In this document: piece by piece, positions 16,711 through 25,705 of the stretch
How positions within the stretch are numbered: position 1 is the first letter of the stretch
How the letters are laid out: every line of letters begins with the position of its first letter
Made by a program: the position numbers and the translations under genes
Notes under the pieces: model-generated
What the model saw: only the letters and a program-made list of their open reading frames with translations
Databases searched by the model: none
What the model was told of the DNA's origin: nothing
From: an uncultured Oscillospiraceae bacterium
GTDB taxonomy: Bacteria; Bacillota; Clostridia; Oscillospirales; Acutalibacteraceae
Length of the DNA stretch: 40,690 bases
Assembly: GCA_900540535.1 (NCBI GenBank)
Contig: UQGM01000021.1
Coordinates: 1 to 40,690 of the forward strand
Reading direction: 5' to 3'

Positions 16711-17379
16711 ATGTCAGGAAAGCTGATTGTAATAGAAGGACTTGACGGAAGCGGAAAGAGCACACAGATGCAGTGTCTTACTCAAAAGCTGGATGATGTG
16801 GGTGCTGCTTATAAAAGGATAAAGCTGCCGAATTATTCCAGCCCCTCCTGTTCGCTTGTCAATATGTATTTGAATGGTGAGTTTGGCAAAAAGGCCGACG
16901 ATGTAAATGCATACGCAGCATCATCCTTTTATGCCGTTGACCGCTTTGCAAGTTTCAAGCAGGTTTGGGGAGAGGATTATTTAAACGGAAGCGTAATTCT
17001 TGCAGATCGCTACGCCACTTCAAATGCGGTTCATCAAATGGTAAAGCTTCCTGAGGAGCAGTGGGATGAATATCTCTCGTGGCTCGAGGATTATGAATAT
17101 GTAAAAATGGGAATACCAAAACCGACGGCTGTAATTTTTCTTGATATGCCAATAGAAGTTTCGCAGAAGCTTATGTCTGAGAGATATAACGGAGACGAAA
17201 AGAAAAAGGATGTCCATGAAGCTGATATAGAATATTTAAAAAAGTGCCGCAAGGCAGCTTTTTATGCGGCGGATAAGCTTTCATGGAATGTTATAAATTG
17301 CACTGAGGGAGAAAGGGTAAAGAGTATAGAGGAAATTGCGGACGAAATATTTGAAGTTGTAAAAAAGGAGATACTATAA
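16711..17379 (+). CDS. Thymidylate kinase-like nucleotide kinase
   Basis: A 222-residue P-loop kinase of the thymidylate kinase family, expected to phosphorylate dTMP to dTDP. Walker A is GLDGSGKST (residues 10-18), the DR motif appears in VILADRYATSNAVHQM, and a lid segment RYNGDEKKKDVHEADIEYL contains the KDxHE element of dTMP kinases. It is longer and more divergent than the usual 205-residue Tmk and sits with unrelated genes, not with holB, so it could be a second deoxynucleotide kinase. GGAG at 16697-16700 lies one base from ATG 16702 but ten from ATG 16711, which is therefore preferred. Confidence 0.8.
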   Translation: MSGKLIVIEGLDGSGKSTQMQCLTQKLDDVGAAYKRIKLPNYSSPSCSLVNMYLNGEFGKKADDVNAYAASSFYAVDRFASFKQVWGEDYLNGSVILADRYATSNAVHQMVKLPEEQWDEYLSWLEDYEYVKMGIPKPTAVIFLDMPIEVSQKLMSERYNGDEKKKDVHEADIEYLKKCRKAAFYAADKLSWNVINCTEGERVKSIEEIADEIFEVVKKEIL

Positions 17380-17382
17380 AAT

Positions 17383-18270
17383 ATGCTTGAATTCAGAAAT
17401 CCGGTATTAGAGGACAAGCTTTGGGCAGGTAAGATTTTAAAATCATCATCTTTTTACGGATGTGAATATACTTTCGGCAATATAATGATGTGGCATGAGG
17501 TCTACAAAAACAAAATTGCACGGTTTGAAGATTTCCTTGTAACCTGTTCTCATGGAGATCAGATTATGTTTGCTTTTCCGGCAGGGGACGGAGATCTCAA
17601 AAAGATCATTTATGAAATGGAAAACTATGCTGCTTCTTTAGGACAGAAGCTTAAAATATTCGGAGTTACTGAAAAGTCCATGGACGCTCTCGAAAAGCTT
17701 TTCCCGGGTAAATTTACCTTTACCATGCACAGAGGAAGCTGTGATTATATTTATCTTACGGAAAAGCTCGCTCAGTTAAAGGGCAAGAAATTCCACGGAA
17801 AGCGCAATCATATTGCAGCCTTTGAAAAGGATTTTCCCCAGTGGAAGTATCACGAAATAGATAAATCCAACATCGACCTTTGCATCGATATGAACAGACG
17901 CTGGGAGAAGGAGAATTTGGAGCGCAATCCCAGAGATCTTTCCAATGAGCAAAAGGCAATATCCATAGCTTTTGAAAACTTTTTTGATTTGGGATTGGTT
18001 GGCGGCTTCATCACAGCCAATGACAGCGTAGTGGCATATACAATAGGAGAAGAAACAAACAGCGAAGTTTTCTGTACCCATATTGAAAAAGCTTTCGGAG
18101 ATGTCAGGGGAGCTTATCCTATTATCAACAGAGAGTTTGCCAAAAATACAATCTGCTCATATAAATATGTAAACCGTGAGGAGGATTTAGGCGAAGAGGG
18201 ACTGCGAAAGGCAAAGCTTTCCTATCAGCCTGATATCCTTCTTGAAAAATATACTGCGGAGGTGCAGTAA
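17383..18270 (+). CDS. DUF2156 protein (aminoacyl-phosphatidylglycerol synthase-like acyltransferase fold)
   Basis: A 295-residue cytoplasmic protein of the DUF2156 family, which is related to the catalytic domain of MprF and to FemX/GNAT folds. Visible family features are the opening FRNPVLEDKLWA, the YTFGNIMMWH segment, and KKFHGKRNHIAAFEK followed by ...AYPIINREFAKNTI...YVNREEDLG. No membrane segments are present, so it is not a full MprF; a soluble aminoacyl or acyl transferase is the safest inference. The start overlaps the end of the kinase gene region, with AAAGGAG 12 bases before ATG 17383. Translationally packed operon. Confidence 0.82.
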   Translation: MLEFRNPVLEDKLWAGKILKSSSFYGCEYTFGNIMMWHEVYKNKIARFEDFLVTCSHGDQIMFAFPAGDGDLKKIIYEMENYAASLGQKLKIFGVTEKSMDALEKLFPGKFTFTMHRGSCDYIYLTEKLAQLKGKKFHGKRNHIAAFEKDFPQWKYHEIDKSNIDLCIDMNRRWEKENLERNPRDLSNEQKAISIAFENFFDLGLVGGFITANDSVVAYTIGEETNSEVFCTHIEKAFGDVRGAYPIINREFAKNTICSYKYVNREEDLGEEGLRKAKLSYQPDILLEKYTAEVQ

Positions 18271-18272
18271 TT

Positions 18273-19136
18273 TTGATAAGGTTTGCAGATGAAAAAGATA
18301 TACCGGGATTAAGAGAAATCTGGCATATAAGCTTTGGCGACAGCAAAGAATATATAGATATGTTTATGGAGCATCAGTTTAAAGAAGCTCTGACTGTTGT
18401 ATATGAAGAGGACGGAAAAGCTCTTTCGATGTTTTTTCTTTTCAGATGTGATTTCAGTATAAGGGGAAAAAATCATCCGTCTTTCTATCTTTACGCCGCC
18501 GCAACCCTGCCACAATACAGAGGCAAAGGGATTATGGGAAAAATGCTGGAGTTTTCAAAATCATACGCCGCAGAGAAGGCTTTTGATTTTATAATACTTT
18601 CTCCTGCGGAAAAAAGCCTTTACGATTATTACGGACGCTTCGGATTTAAAGGGTGCTTTAAATCACAAAAAATCTCTTTGAATTTAAAGAGTGAAGATGA
18701 ATATGCGGCGAATTTTTCCGAAAATGATTTTGAAAAAATGCTTACTTTGAGAAATGCGGCAGTTAAAAAGGCTGACGGAGTTTTATGGGATGAAAAATAT
18801 TTCCGCTATGCCGTATATGAAAATGATTATACGAGCGGAAAAACCGTAAGTACAGAAGAATGCTATGGTATTTATTTTAAAGAAGATGACCATATTATTT
18901 TTAAAGAGCTAATAGGAGAAAACGCAGAGAAAACTCTTGATTTTGCTTTAAGCGTATGTAAAGAAGAGAATGTAAGCAGCGCACAAATTGCTGTTCCCGT
19001 CTGTCATGGATGTACAGAAATTTCAGAAAATGATGTTTTAATTAATACCGGCATGGCAGTACCCTTAAATTCCGAGGCTCAAAAAGCTTTGGAGAATTCA
19101 GATAAAAACGCCTATTTAGGTCTTACATTAGGTTAA
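18273..19136 (+). CDS. GNAT-family N-acetyltransferase, Eis-like
   Basis: A 287-residue GNAT acetyltransferase. The acetyl-CoA-binding motif A is LPQYRGKGIMGKMLEFS near residues 78-94, preceded by the SFYLYAAATL strand and followed by YDYYGRFGFKG. The C-terminal half is a second degenerate region, as in Eis/enhanced-intracellular-survival-type two-domain GNATs. The start is TTG at 18273, eight bases after GGAGGTG, which lies inside the end of the DUF2156 gene, so translation is probably coupled. Substrate unknown. Confidence 0.82.
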   Translation: MIRFADEKDIPGLREIWHISFGDSKEYIDMFMEHQFKEALTVVYEEDGKALSMFFLFRCDFSIRGKNHPSFYLYAAATLPQYRGKGIMGKMLEFSKSYAAEKAFDFIILSPAEKSLYDYYGRFGFKGCFKSQKISLNLKSEDEYAANFSENDFEKMLTLRNAAVKKADGVLWDEKYFRYAVYENDYTSGKTVSTEECYGIYFKEDDHIIFKELIGENAEKTLDFALSVCKEENVSSAQIAVPVCHGCTEISENDVLINTGMAVPLNSEAQKALENSDKNAYLGLTLG

Positions 19137-19149
19137 AGGAGAGTTAATT

Positions 19150-19692
19150 ATGATTTATGTTTTACTCGCTGACGGATTTGAAGAAATTGAAGCCCTTGCA
19201 ACAGTAGATTTTCTTCGCAGAGCAGAGCTTCCTGTAACAATGGCTGGAGTCAATGGCCTTGAGGCTATCGGTTCTCATTCCATAACCGTTGCCTGCGACT
19301 GCTTGGCAGAGGAAATCGAAAACATCGGTAAGGATGATGCAGTTGTTCTTCCCGGAGGAATGCCCGGTACGCTTAATCTTGAAAGATCTCAGACTGTGCA
19401 GAATTTAATTGATGAGGCCGATGATGAGGGAAGACTTCTTTGTGCAATCTGTGCTGCGCCGTCAATTCTCGGACACAAAGGACTTTTGGACGGCAAGGAG
19501 GCCATTTGTTTTCCGGGCTTTGAAAGCGAACTTTATGGAGCAGAAATTTCCCGTTCAAAGGTATGCCGTGACGGAAAGATAATCACTGCCGCCGGAGCGG
19601 GTGTTGCAATCGATTTCGGTATGGAAATCGCCGCAGAATATATAGGCAGAGATACTGCTGCAAAGATAAAGGAGTCACTTCAATGCATGTAA
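19150..19692 (+). CDS. DJ-1/PfpI family protein (YajL/ThiJ type)
   Basis: A 180-residue single-domain DJ-1 superfamily protein. The nucleophile elbow is LLCAICAAPSIL with Cys101 as predicted active residue, the conserved glutamate is in ADGFEEIEA, and the VVLPGGMPGT strand-turn is intact. Members act on glyoxal-type adducts or serve as redox chaperones; the exact role is unproven. AAAGGAG precedes ATG 19150. It overlaps the next gene by ten bases. Confidence 0.9.
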   Translation: MIYVLLADGFEEIEALATVDFLRRAELPVTMAGVNGLEAIGSHSITVACDCLAEEIENIGKDDAVVLPGGMPGTLNLERSQTVQNLIDEADDEGRLLCAICAAPSILGHKGLLDGKEAICFPGFESELYGAEISRSKVCRDGKIITAAGAGVAIDFGMEIAAEYIGRDTAAKIKESLQCM

Positions 19693-20285
19693 GCGGCAGC
19701 GATATCCGACCTTTAAAGAAGAAACTGCGCAGTGAGATAAAGGAGAGACGACAGGCTCTCGATATTACAGAGCGTGAAAAGCGTGATGCAAAAATTTGCG
19801 AGCGGCTTAGGCACCTTTGGATTTACCGAGAAAGCAGCGTTATATTCACCTATGTTTCTTTGGATCAGGAGGCAGATACAAAGAGATTTATTGAAGAAGC
19901 ACTGAAAGACGGTAAAAAGGTAGCGGTGCCACGGTGTATATACGGCACAAGAAATATGGAGTTTTGTCTCATAAACTCTTTGGATGATTTGGAAGAGGGA
20001 GCATTCGGAGTACTTGAACCAAAGGCTTCCTGTGAGGTTTATACTGATTATTCCGGCGGATTCTGCATAGTTCCGGCTTTGGCATTTGACCGAAAAGGCT
20101 ATCGTCTTGGGTACGGAAAAGGATATTATGACAGATTTCTTGTGAATTTTTGTGGAAAAACTGCGGGAATATGTTATAATGAATTTATTGTACCTGAGCT
20201 TCCCAGAGGGAAGTATGATGAATCTGTTGATTTAATAGTTACCGAAAAAAGGGTAATTTCTACACGCCAGGAGGTTTTGCCATGA
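19683..20285 (+). CDS. 5-formyltetrahydrofolate cyclo-ligase
   Basis: Converts 5-formyl-THF to 5,10-methenyl-THF with ATP, returning a dead-end folate to one-carbon metabolism. The 200-residue protein has the N-terminal basic helix KKKLRSEIKERRQ and the family signature GYRLGYGKGYYDRFL near residues 138-152. ATG 19683 overlaps the DJ-1 gene end and uses AAAGGAG at 19668-19674. A four-base ATGA overlap joins it to mltG. Confidence 0.93.
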   Translation: MHVSGSDIRPLKKKLRSEIKERRQALDITEREKRDAKICERLRHLWIYRESSVIFTYVSLDQEADTKRFIEEALKDGKKVAVPRCIYGTRNMEFCLINSLDDLEEGAFGVLEPKASCEVYTDYSGGFCIVPALAFDRKGYRLGYGKGYYDRFLVNFCGKTAGICYNEFIVPELPRGKYDESVDLIVTEKRVISTRQEVLP

Positions 20286-21670
20286 GCGACGAAAATAAAA
20301 GACAGGACGAAAAAGAGTACAGCGATTTGCTGAACAATTACAGCGGAGAATATTTGAAAGAACATAAGGATGAGAATTCTGAAGGAATTCCGGCGAACAG
20401 ACAGGAAAAGGTTAAGAACTTTTCTCTGAATTTCGATGCTGATACAGAAATTCCCGACGAAGCTGAACCGGTTTCACATGATAAGGGAATTTACTTTGCT
20501 GCGTATGCTCCAAAAGAAAAAAAACAGGAGCAGCCGCCTAAAAAGCCAGTTGAAAAGCAAAAGACACCCAGTTCTTTTAAAGAAAAACTTCGCTCATATT
20601 ATCGTATTCTTAAGAAGAACACAGTGGCGTATACTGCAACATATATAGGCTTAATACTTATTGCTGCAACGCTTCTTTCAGTTTATTCACTCTCATGCTT
20701 TAATGACATATTTGCCATAAGAAATTCAAACGAAATGGTCACTATAACAGTGCCGGAAAATGCAACAACCGGTGACGTAATTAAAGTTTTACATAAGGAG
20801 GGGCTTATTAAACATACTGTTTTCTGCAGAGTTTATGCTTTCTTTATGGGATATGAGAATGAATATCTTAACGGCATTCATCAGGTAAATGCGAAAATGG
20901 GTCTTGAGGGAATGCTGCTTGCCACTAAAGAGGAAAAAGCAGGAGCAGAAACTGTCAATGTAACTTTCCCGGAGGGCTGGACAATTTCTCAGATTGCCCA
21001 GAGACTTGAAGAATATGAAGTATGCAGCGCTGATTTATTCCTCAAAACACTTGAAGAGACACAGTTTAACTATGAGTTTTTAAAGACTCCTATGGAGAGC
21101 AATGACAGATATAGGAAATTTGAAGGTTATCTCTTCCCGGCACAGTATAACTTCTATGTAGGCGAAGCTCCTTCCAGTGTTGTAAAGAAGTTTTTTGATG
21201 CTTTCCAGGAAAATGTAATGACAGATGAAAATGTTGCAAGAGCAAAAGAACTCGGTCTTACTATGGACGAAGTTCTTACCATTGCTTCCATTATCCAGCG
21301 TGAGGCTGCTAATAATGAGCAGATGTATATAGTTTCTTCAATTATTCATAACAGGCTTAATTCAAACAGTTTCCCGCACCTTGGATGTGAGGCTGTTGAC
21401 ATATATTATCAGAGAGAGATTCTTCCCAATTCAAGTACAGCTCGTGCCAATGAGCTGTTTCAAGGATACAGTGCTTACGGTACTGAAGGACTTCCCAACG
21501 GTCCTATTTGTAGTCCGGGATTAGCAGCAATAGACGCTGCTCTGAACCCTGAAAAGTCTGATTACTATTTCTTCTGCCATGATTCAAAAGGAAAAATTTA
21601 TTTAGGAAGAAATGAAACTGAGCACAATGCAAATCTGAAAAAGGTTTATTCAGGAGCAACAGACGAATAA
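20282..21670 (+). CDS. mltG: Endolytic peptidoglycan transglycosylase MltG
   Basis: Cuts nascent glycan strands at the membrane, setting their length. The 462-residue protein has a long charged cytoplasmic N-terminus (about 1-118), one transmembrane helix (about 119-141, TATYIGLILIAATLLSVYSL), then an extracellular LysM-like subdomain and the YceG catalytic domain. The catalytic motif IASIIQREAANNEQM contains the predicted glutamate, and the end PNGPICSPGLAAIDAALNP matches the family. The gene overlaps the cyclo-ligase gene by four bases, with CAGGAGG before the start. mltG followed by a U32 gene recalls the B. subtilis yrrL-yrrN order, without the methyltransferase between. Confidence 0.93.
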   Translation: MSDENKRQDEKEYSDLLNNYSGEYLKEHKDENSEGIPANRQEKVKNFSLNFDADTEIPDEAEPVSHDKGIYFAAYAPKEKKQEQPPKKPVEKQKTPSSFKEKLRSYYRILKKNTVAYTATYIGLILIAATLLSVYSLSCFNDIFAIRNSNEMVTITVPENATTGDVIKVLHKEGLIKHTVFCRVYAFFMGYENEYLNGIHQVNAKMGLEGMLLATKEEKAGAETVNVTFPEGWTISQIAQRLEEYEVCSADLFLKTLEETQFNYEFLKTPMESNDRYRKFEGYLFPAQYNFYVGEAPSSVVKKFFDAFQENVMTDENVARAKELGLTMDEVLTIASIIQREAANNEQMYIVSSIIHNRLNSNSFPHLGCEAVDIYYQREILPNSSTARANELFQGYSAYGTEGLPNGPICSPGLAAIDAALNPEKSDYYFFCHDSKGKIYLGRNETEHNANLKKVYSGATDE

Positions 21671-21696
21671 TTTGCCGTGGAAGGATTAAAAGAAAA

Positions 21697-22941
21697 ATGG
21701 CGACAAATTTTGAGAATTTTGTAAAACCCGAGGTTCTTGCGCCTGCGGGAGATATGGAAAGACTTCAGGCTGCTCTGAGCTTCGGAGCAGATGCCGTATA
21801 TGCCGGAGGAACGGCTTTCGGAATGCGTGCATCGCCTAAGAATTTCGGTGAGGATGTACTTAAAGATGCAGTTGCAGCAGCCCATAAGGCAGGTGCAAAG
21901 TTTTACCTTACATGCAATACTTTGCCGAGAAACGATGAATTTAAAAAGCTTCCTGAGTTTCTGGAGTTCGCCGAAGACTGCGCAGTAGACGCCTTTATAA
22001 TTGCCGATATGGGTGTATTGCAGTACGCAAAGAAGTATGCTCCTAAGACCGAAGTGCATATTTCCACTCAGGCAGGAATAGTCAATTACGAAACGGCAAA
22101 TTTCTTTTATAATTTAGGTGCAAAAAGGGTAGTAACTGCCCGTGAGCTTTCCATTGATGAAATTGCCGAAATCCGTGCAAAGACAAGTCCTGACCTTGAT
22201 ATAGAATGTTTTGTACACGGAGCAATGTGCGTTTCTTTTTCAGGCAGATGCCTTTTATCAAACTATCTTATAGGCAGAGATGCAAACCGTGGCGAATGTG
22301 CCCAGCCCTGCCGCTGGAAATACAATCTTGTTGAGGAAAAACGTCCCGGCAGATTCTTCCCCATCGATGAGGATGAAACAGGAACCTATATACTTAACTC
22401 TCAGGATATGTGCATGATAGAGCATATTCCGGAGCTTGTTTCCGCAGGAATTACAAGCTTTAAAATTGAGGGTAGAGCAAAATCTGCTTATTATACAGCC
22501 GTTGCTACCAACGCATACAGATGCGCTGTTGACGAGTTTATGAAGAATCCCTCAGCGGATTTTAAACCCTCACCATGGATTGTTGAGGAAATGGAAAAAA
22601 TGAGTCACCGTCAGTACTGTACAGGCTTTTATTTTAACAGTCCCCATGAAAATGCAAATATCTATGGTGAGGGCGTTTATGTAAGAAACTGGGATGTTAT
22701 AGCCATTGCAAAGGAATGGAAAGACGGTATTCTCACAGTTTCACAGAGAAATAAATTTTATGCCGGCGATACCCTTGAGGTACTGCAAAAGGGAAAAGCT
22801 CCTTTTTCCATTAAAGCCGACGAGATATTCAATAAAGATTTTGAACCTATTGAGGATGCCCCGCACCCCATGATGGATGTGCTTATAAAATGTCCCACCG
22901 AGATTGAGGCGGGTTCAATTCTCAGAATGGTAAGAGAGTAA
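21697..22941 (+). CDS. U32-family protein, TrhP-type tRNA hydroxylation factor
   Basis: A 414-residue member of peptidase family U32. The signature ECFVHGAMCVSFSGRCLLSN is intact, followed by the cysteine-rich NRGECAQPCRWKY segment, which fits an iron-sulfur ligand set (four Cys in this block and its surroundings). In several bacteria this subgroup (YegQ/TrhP, YrrN/YrrO) is required for 5-hydroxyuridine formation at tRNA position 34, rather than proteolysis. Only one U32 gene is present here, where Bacillus has two. GGAAGGA lies before ATG 21697. Confidence 0.88.
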   Translation: MATNFENFVKPEVLAPAGDMERLQAALSFGADAVYAGGTAFGMRASPKNFGEDVLKDAVAAAHKAGAKFYLTCNTLPRNDEFKKLPEFLEFAEDCAVDAFIIADMGVLQYAKKYAPKTEVHISTQAGIVNYETANFFYNLGAKRVVTARELSIDEIAEIRAKTSPDLDIECFVHGAMCVSFSGRCLLSNYLIGRDANRGECAQPCRWKYNLVEEKRPGRFFPIDEDETGTYILNSQDMCMIEHIPELVSAGITSFKIEGRAKSAYYTAVATNAYRCAVDEFMKNPSADFKPSPWIVEEMEKMSHRQYCTGFYFNSPHENANIYGEGVYVRNWDVIAIAKEWKDGILTVSQRNKFYAGDTLEVLQKGKAPFSIKADEIFNKDFEPIEDAPHPMMDVLIKCPTEIEAGSILRMVRE

Positions 22942-22942
22942 T

Positions 22943-23914
22943 ATGGATAAAAACTTTTTGCTTGATTTATGCAAAAGAATAAACCTTGGCAAAGAAGAAA
23001 CCCAGAGTGTTATCAGTACTTTGAATCTTGAATTTGCCAAAGTTGCCGCAGTTGTAAAAAAATGCAGTATGCTGCCTATAAATGCTGTTTTGCATTCAGC
23101 CTCCGAGCATGAACGCAATTACCGGCAGGGAGCGGCTCTGTGTTTGGCATGCGTTATTGCATGCTGTGAGCGAACATACGGTATTTACAGGGAAAAAGGT
23201 ATACCCGATGAAGTTTTTTACGACACTATGAGTGACATCACTATATGGGCAGAAAATTTCAAGAAAAAGTTCGGATATCCCGGTTTTGGTGCGGTGGACT
23301 GGATTTGTCATCATCTTAATGCCACTCTTTTCAGACTCGGCAGACTTCAGTTTCAGCTGTACAGAACAAGATTTCCCGATTATACCGAAAGAACTCATAT
23401 CAGAGAAGCTCCAATAAAGCAGGGAAAACGCTGTCTTTATGTTCACATTCCGCAGGGTGAAAAACTTGATTATGAGGAATGTGTAGATTCTTTCAGAAAG
23501 TCAAAAGAGTTTTTCGCAGAATTTTTTCCCAACTACAAATATTGCGGATATATCTGCGAGTCATGGCTTTTATATCCGGGAAACAGAGCGGTTTTGCCTC
23601 CTGAATCCAATATTATGAAATTCCAGTCTCTGTGGAACATTGTTTCATGGGATATTGACCAGTCTCAGGCTATTGAGCGGATATTTCATCCTAAATGTAT
23701 AGGTGATATTGAGTTTTATCCTGAGGATACCTCACTGCGCCGTGCGGCAAAGAAGTGGCTGCTGTCAGGTAATGTTCTTGGAATAGGATTCGGAATGATC
23801 AAAGCCGATGATGAAGAGAAAGAAGAAATGTCTTTCCAGCAAAAAGCCGTACAAAAAACAGTAAATAAAATACTCAGCTTAAAACAGCTTAAAAAGAATG
23901 AGCTGCCGGAATAA
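22943..23914 (+). CDS. Acyltransferase-domain protein (NAT_N/GNAT_C type, DUF5596-like)
   Basis: A 323-residue soluble protein that begins one base after the U32 stop codon. An N-terminal helical half ends in LGRLQFQLYRTRF, and the C-terminal GNAT-like half contains YICESWLLYPGNRAVLPPES and a later SNIMKFQSLWNIV segment, which I recall as the core of the GNAT_C family. No catalytic data are known to me. It is the last gene of the operon, and its stop codon lies inside the terminator hairpin. Confidence 0.65.
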   Translation: MDKNFLLDLCKRINLGKEETQSVISTLNLEFAKVAAVVKKCSMLPINAVLHSASEHERNYRQGAALCLACVIACCERTYGIYREKGIPDEVFYDTMSDITIWAENFKKKFGYPGFGAVDWICHHLNATLFRLGRLQFQLYRTRFPDYTERTHIREAPIKQGKRCLYVHIPQGEKLDYEECVDSFRKSKEFFAEFFPNYKYCGYICESWLLYPGNRAVLPPESNIMKFQSLWNIVSWDIDQSQAIERIFHPKCIGDIEFYPEDTSLRRAAKKWLLSGNVLGIGFGMIKADDEEKEEMSFQQKAVQKTVNKILSLKQLKKNELPE

Positions 23915-23936
23915 TCCCGGCGGCTTTATTTTTTGC
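23901..23936 (+). terminator. intrinsic terminator of the tmk-to-GNAT_C operon
   Basis: AGCTGCCGG (23901-23909) pairs with CCGGCGGCT (23917-23925) with one T-G wobble, loop AATAATC, followed by TTATTTTTTG. The stop codon TAA (23912-23914) is within the loop. Confidence 0.88.
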
Positions 23937-24146
23937 CGAAATATAAAATTATAAATTTAGTTTAGCAGTAATTAAGATAAGTCTTTCATCATTTCCTTTA
24001 TATATAAAGGTGTTTTGCTGCCATCTTCTCTCCTGAAACATATTTTTAACTATAAGCAGCAGGTAAAATCAAAAAATATTCATAACCGGGACAGGGGACT
24101 AATATATCTTTTATAGATACCAACAAAAAGAAGGAGAGGTAGCCTT

Positions 24147-25673
24147 ATGGATTTTAATATGGAAAAGCAGGGGATTAACCGCAGCGAGATTGTCTATGAG
24201 GGAAGCGTCGAGCAGCCCGTGGACTGCGACGTTACTCTGCCCGATTACTGCCCCGATATTATGCGTATACTCCGGTGTACCATCACTCCCGGTATAGCTT
24301 CGGCAGGAGCGTCAGGAGATAGGGTAACATCGGAGGGCACAGCGGTAGTCAGGATTATCTATGTAAGTGACAGCGGAAAAATAAGTTGTTACGAGCAGAC
24401 CGTACCCTTTTCAAAATCGGTAAATGTAAGCGGACTTTCGGAAAATGTATGTGTGCGTGCCGTTGCATCCACTCAGTATTGCAACTGCCGTGCAGTAAAT
24501 CAGCGTCGTGCGGATATTCACGGCTGTATTGCTATTTCCTTTATGGTAACCGCAGTAAAGAAGCAGGAAATACTCTGCGGCGTAAAGGGAGGAGGGGTGC
24601 AGCTTAAAAAGAAAAACATGAAAGTAAGCGATACCATATGCCGTCTTGAAAAGATGTTTGTTTTAAATGAGGTAAAGGAGCTTGATGAGGATTCACCGGC
24701 AGTTATGCGTATTCTCAATACGAGAGCCTGTGCAAGGGTAAGCGAAGTCAAAGCCATTACCAATAAGATTCTCCTTAAAGGAGAGGTCTGGGCAAAGATT
24801 ACTTACTGCACCGAGGACGGCGGAGTGTGCTGTGTAGAGCATACAATGCCCATAAGCCAGATTATCGAAGCTGAGGGCATAGACGAAAACAGCAATAACT
24901 GCGTGCATCTTGATGTATGCTCTTTTGAGGTGGTTCCAAAGGCTGATTCAGCCAGCGAAATGAAGCTTATGGATATCACAGCGAGAGTGTCGGCCTTTGT
25001 GACAGCAAGCTGCGAAAAAGAGCTTGAAACGGTGTGCGATGCATATTCAACGGAATATGAAGCCGATTGCGAAAAGCAGATGATGAGTCTTGAAACACTT
25101 GCCGGCTCTTTCAGTGACATCTGCCTTTGCCGTGGAACCATTGAAGCACCGGAAGCAGTTTCAGAAATAATCGACGTATGGTGTACGGGAGTCACCGAAA
25201 AGGCTTTCATTGTATCGGGCAAGGTTAAAATAAGCGGAAGCCTCAGTGTATGCGTTCTTTATCAGAGTGCAGATTCACAGCCCTGTATGGCGGAAAAGGC
25301 CCTCGATTACGAATATGAGCGTGATGTGTCCATGAGCGGAACAAACGGAAGATGCGAACCGTGGGTATATCCCGGAGATTGTGTGGCATCAGGGGGCGGC
25401 TCAGGCAAAATTGAGATAAAGGCGGAAATAAACATCAGCGCAGAGCTTTACGAAGTGAATGAGGATAGAATAATCAGCAGTATAGCCGTTGATGAGAGCA
25501 AGGCAAGGCAGAATACAGCGGCGGCGCTGACAATTTATTATTCCGAGCAGGGAGAATCCGTTTGGAACATAGCCAGAAGATACAATACGACCGTTGAGGC
25601 TGTGATGAATGAAAACGGTTTGGACAGTGAAACGATAGGCAGTAGAAGAATGCTGCTTATTCCGAGCGTATAA
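24147..25673 (+). CDS. sipL: SipL-like spore coat/cortex morphogenetic protein (DUF3794 repeats plus LysM)
   Basis: A 508-residue sporulation protein built from DUF3794/SPOCS-type repeats (about 10-150, 165-300 and 315-440) and a C-terminal LysM domain (about 458-507, YYSEQGESVWNIARRYNTT...NENGL). This layout is that of clostridial SipL, which binds SpoIVA and is needed to attach the coat to the forespore, the functional counterpart of Bacillus SpoVID. The opening PVDCDVTLPDYCPDIMRIL is typical. The spoIVA gene begins 33 bases later, so they are almost certainly co-transcribed in the mother cell. I looked for a sigma-E promoter upstream and did not find a convincing one. AAGGAGAGG precedes ATG 24147. 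Confidence 0.88.
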   Translation: MDFNMEKQGINRSEIVYEGSVEQPVDCDVTLPDYCPDIMRILRCTITPGIASAGASGDRVTSEGTAVVRIIYVSDSGKISCYEQTVPFSKSVNVSGLSENVCVRAVASTQYCNCRAVNQRRADIHGCIAISFMVTAVKKQEILCGVKGGGVQLKKKNMKVSDTICRLEKMFVLNEVKELDEDSPAVMRILNTRACARVSEVKAITNKILLKGEVWAKITYCTEDGGVCCVEHTMPISQIIEAEGIDENSNNCVHLDVCSFEVVPKADSASEMKLMDITARVSAFVTASCEKELETVCDAYSTEYEADCEKQMMSLETLAGSFSDICLCRGTIEAPEAVSEIIDVWCTGVTEKAFIVSGKVKISGSLSVCVLYQSADSQPCMAEKALDYEYERDVSMSGTNGRCEPWVYPGDCVASGGGSGKIEIKAEINISAELYEVNEDRIISSIAVDESKARQNTAAALTIYYSEQGESVWNIARRYNTTVEAVMNENGLDSETIGSRRMLLIPSV

Positions 25674-25705
25674 AAAATAATCCGTTTTATTTAGGAGGAG
25701 AAGAA

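Noticed and set aside
24060..24146. Sigma-E promoter before sipL (AATATT near 24075-24081)
   Set aside because: No acceptable CATACAnT -10 lies 14-15 bases downstream; expected on biological grounds but not supported by the sequence.
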